Shown here piece by piece: positions 1 to 5,138 of a DNA stretch of 5,138 nt (position 1 is its first letter; each line of letters begins with the position of its first letter). Made by a program: the position numbers and the translations under genes. The stretch lies in the NCBI GenBank assembly GCA_913043035.1, contig CAJWMM010000054.1, positions 1-5,138 of the forward strand, given 5' to 3'. The notes beneath the pieces were generated by a model. The model searched no databases and was not told the origin of the DNA. It saw only the letters and a program-made list of their open reading frames with translations. This stretch comes from an uncultured Gammaproteobacteria bacterium (GTDB lineage Bacteria; Pseudomonadota; Gammaproteobacteria; GCA-002705445; GCA-002716945).

Positions 1-1050
1 TGCATTACCGTTGCCTTGAAGTCCTTTTCTAATATATCCAATTGTGATATCTGTAGATTTACTTAATTGCATAGTATTAGAGATCCCAATTGTTCTATAA
101 TCCTCATTAGCAGCCACCTCTCTACTGTCACCTGTTGCATAGACAAGTTGAAGATTGTGCATTCCCATAGCGTAATGTGCGCCAAAAGTTTCTATGTCAC
201 CCTCACCATTCGTGAAGCCATTGCCAGTACTAGTGATTTCTAGATCTTCAGATGTATAAAAAACATCTAAGTTTGGCATAACTTTATATGAAGCAAATAT
301 TTTATCGTTTGACTCACCATCAGCACCTTCACTTTTATCAAAGGTTCTTGCAATACCTAACTCTAGATTCGCAACTACGATATTTTCAACTTTTAAACCA
401 AAAGAGTAATCATTTTTTGAAACATTATTATTATTTGAATTTTCTCCCATGCCTCTTAGGTAGGCGATTTGGAATGGACCAAATTTACCATGATACATGA
501 TGCTAGAATCCCATGTACCAGCTTGACCAAAATCTGTTGAACTAGTCGCTCCATGGTTATTCATGCCTATTGCAGTATCCATATTTTTGTCATAAAATCC
601 CATTGTTTTATATGGCGTCTCGTAAGAGCCCATACCAAGATATCCGATAGGCGTTATAAAACCAAGGTGACCAATATGCAGCTCTATACTTTGACAAGGT
701 GATGATCCATTAGCGTCAGTATTGCAATTTTTACTATCACTAGTTGCCCATCCGTCAGCAAGATCAAATTTCCATTCAGCGTGTCCTAACATTGTCAACG
801 CACCAATGTTCTCCTTAAATTTAAGTCCTAGTCTACTTTTACCACCGTTGTCCCTTATGCTATCAACCGAGTTTGCAGACCCAGTAGATTTTTGGTCATA
901 ACCGACATAAAGTCGTCCAAAAAAGTGCACGCCGCTTGATCCATGCGCGCTAGACGTATATTGTTGTGAGCCATCCATTTTCCCACCTGCAAATGCAGGC
1001 ATTGATATTACTGCAGAAATTACCGCAGCTGTAAAGATATTTTTAATCAT
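1..1050 (-). CDS. Gram-negative porin, outer-membrane beta-barrel (3' end cut by window edge)
   Basis: The minus-strand frame is open for 350 codons from the ATG at 1050 to the first base of the window, with no stop, so the C-terminus is missing. Residues 1-21 form a classical signal peptide: Lys3, a hydrophobic core, then PAFA with likely cleavage after Ala21. The mature N-terminus has hallmarks of general porins of the Porin_4/OmpC-like group: a first strand with FFGRLYVGYD (residues 43-52) and SRLGLKFKENIGAL (72-85) leading into a strand ending AEWKFDL. After that come alternating aromatic/glycine-rich strands and polar Asn/Ser/Gly-rich loops, such as ENSNNNN at 203-209. Proteins of this family form trimers that let small hydrophilic solutes diffuse through the outer membrane. 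Typical members have about 340-400 residues and end in a strand with a terminal aromatic residue, so probably only the last strands are lost. Two cysteines (109 and 118) flank a putative surface loop, which is unusual. The start is fixed by a GGGGAG ribosome site four bases upstream. Substrate specificity cannot be read from the sequence. Confidence -1.
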   Translation of the reverse strand, partial: MIKNIFTAAVISAVISMPAFAGGKMDGSQQYTSSAHGSSGVHFFGRLYVGYDQKSTGSANSVDSIRDNGGKSRLGLKFKENIGALTMLGHAEWKFDLADGWATSDSKNCNTDANGSSPCQSIELHIGHLGFITPIGYLGMGSYETPYKTMGFYDKNMDTAIGMNNHGATSSTDFGQAGTWDSSIMYHGKFGPFQIAYLRGMGENSNNNNVSKNDYSFGLKVENIVVANLELGIARTFDKSEGADGESNDKIFASYKVMPNLDVFYTSEDLEITSTGNGFTNGEGDIETFGAHYAMGMHNLQLVYATGDSREVAANEDYRTIGISNTMQLSKSTDITIGYIRKGLQGNGNA

Positions 1051-1054
1051 TTCA

Positions 1055-1060
1055 CTCCCC
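1055..1060 (-). promoter_or_regulatory. Strong Shine-Dalgarno of the porin gene
   Basis: On the minus strand GGGGAG lies four bases before the ATG at 1050. It is the only convincing purine-rich ribosome site in the window: argD, argF and ptsI have none. This supports the porin start and suggests a highly translated gene, as expected for a major outer-membrane protein. Confidence 0.7.
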
Positions 1061-1099
1061 ATTTGTAATTTTTATTTACTGATCAATTTTGACACATTA

Positions 1100-1135
1100 T
1101 GCCCTATAAATAAACACATATGCCTAATAAATAGA
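1100..1135. repeat. 15-bp direct repeat with 21-bp period upstream of the porin gene
   Basis: TGCCCTATAAATAAA (1100-1114) and TGCCTAATAAATAGA (1121-1135) match at 12 of 15 positions, and their starts are exactly 21 bp apart, about two turns of B-DNA. They lie 50-85 bp upstream of the porin start codon, where the porin promoter should be. The best porin -10 candidate (CATAAT on the minus strand, 1096-1101) touches the proximal copy, but I see no good -35 at normal spacing. Two same-face direct repeats are typical of sites for winged-helix response regulators such as OmpR or PhoB, and porin genes are common OmpR-type targets. No known consensus is matched, so the regulator is unassigned. AT-rich sequence gives similar repeats by chance fairly easily. 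Confidence 0.4.
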
Positions 1136-1181
1136 GGGTTTTTAGGTAAATAATGAGATAATGATGTAAAGATTAACCTGA

Positions 1182-1195
1182 TGGGATTTATCCCA
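1182..1195. promoter_or_regulatory. 14-bp palindrome in the divergent control region, possible operator
   Basis: TGGGATTTATCCCA is an inverted repeat with 6-bp arms (TGGGAT / ATCCCA) around TT. It is one of the few G+C-containing stretches in the spacer and stands about midway between the divergent porin and argD starts. The two-base centre is too short for a good RNA hairpin loop and no T-run follows on either strand, so a dimeric repressor/activator site is more likely than a terminator. The cognate protein is unknown. Confidence 0.4.
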
Positions 1196-1201
1196 ATAAT
1201 A

Positions 1202-1224
1202 CTAATAATTCTATATTTTATTAG
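1202..1224. repeat. AT-rich inverted repeat upstream of argD
   Basis: CTAATAA (1202-1208) and TTATTAG (1218-1224) are perfect 7-bp inverted arms separated by 9 bp. The arms are about 1.5 helical turns apart centre to centre, just upstream of the argD -10. It could be a protein-binding site or an UP-like AT tract, but arms of this composition are expected by chance in such AT-rich DNA. Confidence 0.2.
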
Positions 1225-1246
1225 CATTATCGTTGATTTGTATTAA

Positions 1247-1252
1247 TATAAT
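1247..1252 (+). promoter_or_regulatory. Candidate -10 element of the argDF promoter
   Basis: TATAAT is a perfect sigma-70 -10 hexamer 20 bp before the argD ATG. No recognisable -35 lies at 16-18 bp spacing (GCATTA at 17), and there is no TG extension, so the promoter may need an activator. Initiation about 7 bp downstream (near 1259) would leave a 5' leader of only about 13 nt. TTGATTTGTATTAA (1233-1246), just upstream, resembles an FNR box. Confidence 0.45.
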
Positions 1253-1272
1253 CATTTGCTCGTGTATTCAGT

Positions 1273-2433
1273 ATGAAAGATTATCTAATGAAGACATACA
1301 ATAGGAAGCCTGTATCTTTTGTCAAAGGAGAGGGTGTTTATTTGTATGATGAGAAGGGCAAAAAATATATAGACGCTCTTTGTGGATTAGCGGTGACGAG
1401 TCTTGGTCATTCTAATGAAGAGATTACTGAAGTACTAAAATCACAAAGTAGTTCACTTATCCATACATCTAACGCTTTTCATATAGAGCCTCAGCAGAAA
1501 CTTGCAAAAAGGCTATGCCAGTTAAGCGGGATGACTACAGCATTTTTTTGTAATTCTGGCGCAGAGGCTGTAGAAGCATCTATAAAAATTGCGAGAAAAT
1601 TTGGCAATGACAGAGAAATACGTTCTCCAAAAATTTTGGTAATGGAGAACAGTTTCCATGGGAGAACGATGGCAGCATTATCTGCAACTGGAAGCGCAAA
1701 ATCTCATGCCGGTTTCACTCCTCTCGTTGATGGTTTCGTTAGAGTTCCGTTTAACGATATAAATTCCGTTAAAAAAGCTCTTGATCTTCATGATGATATC
1801 GTAGCGGTTTTATTGGAGCCGATCCAAGGTGAGGGTGGCATAATAATACCAGATCATGGTTATCTATATGAACTTAGAGAGATAACAAACGATAGAAATA
1901 TATTACTAATGATTGATGAAGTTCAATCGGGTTTTTGCAGAACAGGTAAATGGTTTGCGCATCAGCACGAAAATATTATTCCAGACGTTATTACGATAGC
2001 TAAAGCACTTGGAAATGGTGTTCCAATCGGAGCTTGTCTAGCAGCTACTAATGCATCAAATATTTTAATACCGGGTTCACATGGATCTACTTTTGGTGGT
2101 AATTTCTTATCATGCAGCGTTGGACTAAAAGTCCTAGATATTATGCGAGATCAACAGATTTGCATAAATGCTAGAAAAATGGGCGACTTATTCAGTAAAG
2201 AATTAAAAGAGAGATTATTAACAAAAAAATCTGTTCTTGATATTAGATGCAAAGGTTTAATGATAGGGATAGAATTAAAAGAAGATTGTTCTACCCTTGG
2301 GAATACTTTTCTAGAAAATGGTCTAATTGTTAATATAACTAAAGGGAATATTATTAGAATGCTCCCGCCACTTATTATTAATGAAAATCAAGTTCATGAT
2401 ATAATAGAAATATTAGATAAAATATTAGATTAA
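1273..2433 (+). CDS. argD: Acetylornithine aminotransferase
   Basis: This class III, PLP-dependent aminotransferase (fold type I, cytoplasmic) transfers an amino group from glutamate to N-acetylglutamate semialdehyde, giving N-acetylornithine; many ArgD enzymes also act in lysine synthesis. At 386 residues it is full length. Family landmarks occur in order: the N-terminal segment LMKTYNRKPVSFVKGEG (5-21), the phosphate-binding NSGAEAVEA (94-102), SFHGRT (127-132), LLEPIQGEGG (180-189), IDEVQSG (214-220) whose Asp215 should contact the PLP ring nitrogen, the Schiff-base Lys244 in TIAKALGNG, and HGSTFGGN (270-277). I chose the ATG at 1273 because homologues carry a few residues before the LMxTY motif. 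An ATG at 1288, with a weak GAAAG eight bases upstream, is the alternative. No Shine-Dalgarno precedes 1273. The gene leads an operon with argF one base downstream. Other class III enzymes (succinylornithine or GABA aminotransferase) are possible in principle, but adjacency to argF favours ArgD. Confidence 0.93.
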   Translation: MKDYLMKTYNRKPVSFVKGEGVYLYDEKGKKYIDALCGLAVTSLGHSNEEITEVLKSQSSSLIHTSNAFHIEPQQKLAKRLCQLSGMTTAFFCNSGAEAVEASIKIARKFGNDREIRSPKILVMENSFHGRTMAALSATGSAKSHAGFTPLVDGFVRVPFNDINSVKKALDLHDDIVAVLLEPIQGEGGIIIPDHGYLYELREITNDRNILLMIDEVQSGFCRTGKWFAHQHENIIPDVITIAKALGNGVPIGACLAATNASNILIPGSHGSTFGGNFLSCSVGLKVLDIMRDQQICINARKMGDLFSKELKERLLTKKSVLDIRCKGLMIGIELKEDCSTLGNTFLENGLIVNITKGNIIRMLPPLIINENQVHDIIEILDKILD

Positions 2434-2434
2434 T

Positions 2435-3346
2435 ATGAACATAAGACATTTCAGATCTCTTTTAGATATAAACAGAAAAGAATTTATAAGAATTCTCGAT
2501 AGATCATTGGAAATCAAAAAACTATCGCGAGAGAATCATTTGCCAAATTCTTTATCAAAAAAGACATTAGCGCTTATATTCAAAAAAAATTCTACACGAA
2601 CCAGAGTGTCAATGGAAACCGCCATAAATAAATTAGGCGGAAATGCGGTTTATATCTCTCATCTAACATCACAAATCGCTAGAGGGGAATCGATTAAAGA
2701 CACAGGTAAAGTGCTTTCAGGCATGGTTGACTTTATAGCAATTAGAACTCATGAGCATAGCGAGCTGCTCGAACTTTGCGAAATTGCCTCTGTGCCAGTA
2801 ATCAATGCACTTACTCAAAAATTTCATCCATGTCAGCTTCTTGCAGATATGTTGACTTTTTATGAAGAGAAAGGGAGTTTTGAAAACAGAACTTTTTCAT
2901 GGGTAGGTGATGGATGTAATATGTGTAATTCTTACATCAATGCATCAAAAATACTCAGATTTAATCTGAAAATTGCAACACCAAATGGTTTCGAACCAGA
3001 TGCCTCTGTGCTCAACGCATCGTCTGATACTGTTGAATTATGCGATCTTCCTGGAAAGGCAGTAGAAAATTCAGATTTAGTAACTACAGATGTTTGGGCT
3101 AGCATGGGAGATGAAGAGGATCATGAGAGAAGAAAAGTACTTTTTAAGGGTTATCAAATCAATCAAAATATGATGGATAAAGCGAATAAAGACGCAATAT
3201 TTCTCCATTGTTTGCCAGCACATAGAGATGAAGAAGTTACTTCCGAGGTTATAGACGGTCCAACTAGTCGTGTTTGGGAGCAATCGCATAATCGTCTATA
3301 TACTACACAAGCTTTGTTGGAATTTTTAGCAGAAGTTAATGTTTAA
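2435..3346 (+). CDS. argF: Ornithine carbamoyltransferase (anabolic OTCase)
   Basis: The enzyme condenses ornithine with carbamoyl phosphate to give citrulline in arginine biosynthesis; it is a cytoplasmic trimer. Length (303 residues) is normal. The carbamoyl-phosphate domain has STRTR (53-57), QIARGESIKDT (80-90) and HPCQLLAD (131-138). The ornithine domain has WVGDGCNMCNS (157-167), TDVWASMG (218-225; Asp219, Ser223 and Met224 in the ornithine-binding positions), HCLPAHR (258-264) and a conserved C-terminal NRLYTTQALL. One deviation is Cys161 where the motif is usually DGNNM; the second Asn (162) is kept. The ATG follows the argD stop by one base (TAATATG) with no Shine-Dalgarno, so translation is probably coupled to argD. 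The last 11 bp overlap the end of the convergent ptsI gene. Aspartate carbamoyltransferase is excluded by the HPCQ, DGxNM and HCLPAHR motifs. A catabolic role is unlikely, because no arcA or arcC is next to it. Confidence 0.96.
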   Translation: MNIRHFRSLLDINRKEFIRILDRSLEIKKLSRENHLPNSLSKKTLALIFKKNSTRTRVSMETAINKLGGNAVYISHLTSQIARGESIKDTGKVLSGMVDFIAIRTHEHSELLELCEIASVPVINALTQKFHPCQLLADMLTFYEEKGSFENRTFSWVGDGCNMCNSYINASKILRFNLKIATPNGFEPDASVLNASSDTVELCDLPGKAVENSDLVTTDVWASMGDEEDHERRKVLFKGYQINQNMMDKANKDAIFLHCLPAHRDEEVTSEVIDGPTSRVWEQSHNRLYTTQALLEFLAEVNV

Positions 3347-5096
3347 TTGATTCGCTATTAATTTTCTCAATTAGTTTTTGTTTTTCCTTGTTATCCACAC
3401 ATTTAATTATTTGTGTCGCTAATTTTGATAGATTTTTTTTATTTGATTCTACAATGACTTTTTTAACTTCAGGAATCGCGCTAGGATGCATGCTAAAAGA
3501 CTTAAGCCCCATTCCTAATAAAAGCCTAGTAAATTGTTTATCACCAGCCATCTCGCCACAGAGTGAAACGTCTACACCGTGCCTTTCACCACTTTCAATT
3601 ACATTTTTAATAAGTGTTAACACAGCTGAATTGAATGGGTCATATAAATAATTTACTTCATCATCAACCCTATCAATTGCAAGTGTGTACTGGACGAGAT
3701 CATTAGTACCGATTGATAAAAAATCAACAAATTCAGCTAGACGAGATGATAGAACTGCTGATGCTGGTACTTCTATCATGATACCTACTTCTACATTATC
3801 ACTGAAAAGTATTTTTCGCTTCCTTAATTTACTTTTAGCAATTTCGATAAGATCCTTTGCTTTTTGTATCTCAGATAATGTAGTAATCATAGGTAACATT
3901 ATCTTGACATCACCATAATATCCTGCCCTTAATATGGCTTTAACTTGATTTAAAAAAACTTCTTGATTATTGAGACTATACCTTATACCTCTTAGTCCAA
4001 GCGCTGGATTTCTTGCAATAGATCCTGTCTGTATATTTTCAGGGATTTCTTTATCTGATCCGACATCGAGTGTTCTAAATATTACTGGTTTCCCCTTTAA
4101 ACCTCTCACAATCTTTTTATAATCAGCAACTTGTTCTGCTTCAGTTGGTATATCAGATCTATCTGTATATAAATATTCTGTTCTAAATAGTCCAATACCG
4201 TCAAGATTTTTTCCTTTGATAATTTTCATTTCTTGAGGAAGCTCTAGGTTTGCCATAATTTCAATTCTTTGCTGATCTGTCGTCACACATTTTTTCTCCA
4301 TTACTCTAGATAATAATGTCTTTCTATTCTTATCCTCTTTTTTTATTTGATTATAGTAATCCACGCATGATTTATCAGGGTTCACAATTACGATGCCATT
4401 GTTTCCATCTAGAATTATTAAGTCTTGATCTTTGATTATATTAAGGGCATTCTTCAATCCAACGATTGAGGGAATTTCAAGACTCCTAGATAAGATTGAG
4501 CTATGTGATGACCTACCTCCAAATTCAGAAACTAAACCACAACATTTAGATTGGTATGCAATTAAAACATCTGCAGGACTCAAATCATCAGTAATGAGTA
4601 TCATATTCTTTATATTGGTTAAAACATTGTTTTTAGCTTTTTTTGTTTGCTTAACATTTTTAATTAATAATTTTACTACATGATTGATATCATCAATTCT
4701 CTGTTTGATATAATTATCTTTCATCTCAGAAAATGATGACTTTATTGATTGAAATTCGTCGTCAATTGCCCAATCTGTGGCGTAAAATTTTTCCTCGATA
4801 TTATTACGTATATTACTTAAAAAGGACTTATCATTAATAAGATGTATGTGTGTATCTAGAAATATGCCTACATTATTCTTAAGACTGGGTGTAAGTGTGT
4901 TTTTTATAGCATTTATTTCTCTGAGAGTAATTTCTAGAGATTTATTAAACTTTTTTATCTCTTTTTGCACTTCATTTTTTTTAATAAATTTTTTTTGATA
5001 ATCATTTTGACCATGTTCGTATCGTTGGCACTTAGCTATAACTATGCCTTTTGAAACCGTTAATCCTCTAATAATGATAGGTGTAAGACTATTCAT
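3336..5096 (-). CDS. ptsI: PTS Enzyme I (phosphoenolpyruvate-protein phosphotransferase)
   Basis: Enzyme I autophosphorylates on histidine from PEP and hands the phosphate to HPr, the first step of the phosphotransferase system; it is cytoplasmic and dimeric. From the ATG at 5096 it has 586 residues, close to the usual 570-590. The N-terminal region has LTVSKGIVIA (12-21) and a helical HPr-binding part. The swivelling phospho-His domain has GGRSSHSS (193-200) with active His198. The C-terminal PEP-binding barrel has GIGLFRTE (300-307), RTLDVGSDK (341-349), NPALGLRGIR (363-372), IMIEVPASA (439-447), SIGTNDLVQYT (461-471) and the catalytic Cys513 in CGEMAGD. There is no N-terminal GAF domain, so it is not PtsP (EI-Ntr). 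The same frame could start at a TTG at 5105, but the ATG is preferred because it overlaps the stop of an HPr-like frame (ATGAATAG), a typical coupled junction without its own Shine-Dalgarno. No sugar-specific EII gene is visible, so the relay could be regulatory. All catalytic motifs are intact. Confidence 0.95.
   Translation of the reverse strand: MNSLTPIIIRGLTVSKGIVIAKCQRYEHGQNDYQKKFIKKNEVQKEIKKFNKSLEITLREINAIKNTLTPSLKNNVGIFLDTHIHLINDKSFLSNIRNNIEEKFYATDWAIDDEFQSIKSSFSEMKDNYIKQRIDDINHVVKLLIKNVKQTKKAKNNVLTNIKNMILITDDLSPADVLIAYQSKCCGLVSEFGGRSSHSSILSRSLEIPSIVGLKNALNIIKDQDLIILDGNNGIVIVNPDKSCVDYYNQIKKEDKNRKTLLSRVMEKKCVTTDQQRIEIMANLELPQEMKIIKGKNLDGIGLFRTEYLYTDRSDIPTEAEQVADYKKIVRGLKGKPVIFRTLDVGSDKEIPENIQTGSIARNPALGLRGIRYSLNNQEVFLNQVKAILRAGYYGDVKIMLPMITTLSEIQKAKDLIEIAKSKLRKRKILFSDNVEVGIMIEVPASAVLSSRLAEFVDFLSIGTNDLVQYTLAIDRVDDEVNYLYDPFNSAVLTLIKNVIESGERHGVDVSLCGEMAGDKQFTRLLLGMGLKSFSMHPSAIPEVKKVIVESNKKNLSKLATQIIKCVDNKEKQKLIEKINSESIKH
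3344..3385 (+). terminator. Weak candidate intrinsic terminator of argDF, inside the ptsI 3' end
   Basis: TAATTGA (3344-3350, starting at the argF stop codon) and TCAATTA (3367-3373) can pair as a 7-bp stem with a 16-nt loop, followed by GTTTTTGTTTTT. Position and T-tract fit a terminator for the plus-strand operon. The stem contains only one G-C pair and the loop is long, so it would be weak. The sequence also encodes the C-terminus of ptsI on the other strand, which alone could explain the T-richness (lysine codons). Confidence 0.3.
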
Positions 5097-5138
5097 TTTC
5101 GTCAAATTTATTTTTGATGAGACTTACAAGACTTTTTA
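5089..5138 (-). CDS. ptsH: C-terminal tail of HPr-like phosphocarrier (partial, gene enters from right edge)
   Basis: On the minus strand, one frame reads KSLVSLIKNKFDENE and then TAG (stop at 5091-5089; first whole codon at 5136). This fits the last helix and end of HPr, which in many proteobacteria runs roughly as A-L-x-x-L-x-x-L-I-x-x-x-F-G/D-E. The stop overlaps the ptsI start by 8 bases (ATGAATAG), the arrangement expected for a ptsH-ptsI operon. HPr is the small protein that accepts phosphate from Enzyme I on its N-terminal-region histidine, which is outside this window. Only 15 residues are seen, so the call rests on pattern plus position. The other two frames in this stretch contain in-frame stops, at 5126-5124 and 5110-5108. 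Confidence 0.65.
   Translation of the reverse strand, partial: KSLVSLIKNKFDENE

Noticed and set aside
288..500. Plus-strand open frame of 70 codons
   Set aside because: It is antisense to the porin, which has a signal peptide, family motifs and a strong ribosome site. The translation is low-complexity His/Tyr/Leu-rich with no domain.
1089..1110. Plus-strand TTGACA (1089-1094) with TATAAA (1105-1110) as a promoter
   Set aside because: Spacing is only 10 bp, far below the 16-18 bp needed, and it would give a leader of about 150 nt containing the other elements. Treated as coincidence.
1258..1280. ARG box (ArgR site) near the argD start, from TATTCA and ATGAA
   Set aside because: The half-sites are not arranged as in the 18-bp TGAAT-N4-ATTCA palindrome, and part of the match is coding sequence.
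3077..3289. Minus-strand open frame of 70 codons inside argF
   Set aside because: It lies opposite conserved OTCase motifs (TDVW, HCLPAHR) and has no ribosome site or recognisable domain.
3388..4683. Three plus-strand open frames (3388-3651, 3685-3918, 4432-4683)
   Set aside because: All are antisense to intact ptsI coding sequence. Their translations show no family features, so they are shadows of the real gene.
3336..5096. Assignment as PtsP (EI-Ntr)
   Set aside because: PtsP has an extra N-terminal GAF domain and about 750 residues. This protein begins directly with the EI N-domain and sits behind an HPr-like tail.
5097..5105. TTG at 5105 as ptsI start (589 residues)
   Set aside because: It adds only Met-Thr-Lys, lacks a ribosome site and is a rarer start codon. 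The ATG at 5096 overlaps the stop of the HPr-like frame, the usual ptsH-ptsI junction.
1..5138. Mobile element, CRISPR array, tRNA/rRNA, riboswitch or novel defence locus
   Set aside because: I saw no transposase or integrase motifs, terminal repeats, regularly spaced repeats or structured RNA signatures. Apart from the incomplete end genes, the coding capacity is used by intact, recognisable housekeeping families.

Overview
The window carries parts of four transcription units from an AT-rich (by eye clearly under 40% G+C), compact, Gram-negative genome. A signal-peptide-bearing trimeric-type porin shows there is an outer membrane. The Enzyme I sequence, and its placement directly behind an HPr-like C-terminus, resemble the HPr-EI pair of Betaproteobacteria. 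Low G+C, short spacers, a tail-to-tail gene overlap and 1-nt or overlapping gene junctions would fit a streamlined aquatic betaproteobacterium (for example an OM43-like methylotroph). That placement is inference from sequence style and remembered family features, not from a database comparison.

Layout from left to right: (1) 1-1050, minus strand: the first 350 codons of an outer-membrane porin, cut by the left window edge. (2) 1051-1272: a 222-bp, very AT-rich divergent control region. It holds the porin's strong Shine-Dalgarno, a 15-bp direct repeat with a 21-bp period, a 14-bp palindrome, an AT-rich inverted repeat, an FNR-box-like sequence and a perfect TATAAT in front of argD. (3) 1273-3346, plus strand: argD (acetylornithine aminotransferase) and argF (ornithine carbamoyltransferase), separated by 1 nt and so almost certainly one operon. 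(4) 3336-5138, minus strand: ptsI (PTS Enzyme I), overlapping the 3' end of argF by 11 bp. Its ATG lies inside the last codons of an upstream frame whose C-terminus reads like HPr (ptsH), which continues beyond the right edge.

Functionally, ArgD makes N-acetylornithine. After deacetylation by an enzyme not in this window, ArgF converts ornithine to citrulline, so the plus-strand pair covers two non-adjacent steps of arginine synthesis. The minus-strand pair is the general, sugar-independent part of a phosphotransferase relay: EI takes phosphate from PEP and passes it to HPr. No EIIB/EIIC transporter is visible here, so whether the relay drives sugar uptake or only regulation cannot be decided from this window. 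The porin is the likely route of small hydrophilic solutes across the outer membrane.

I found no mobile element, CRISPR array, tRNA or rRNA, and no evidence of an undescribed system. The points most worth following up are the ptsH tail overlapping ptsI, the helical-phase repeat upstream of the porin, the palindrome between the divergent genes, and a few residue-level oddities.
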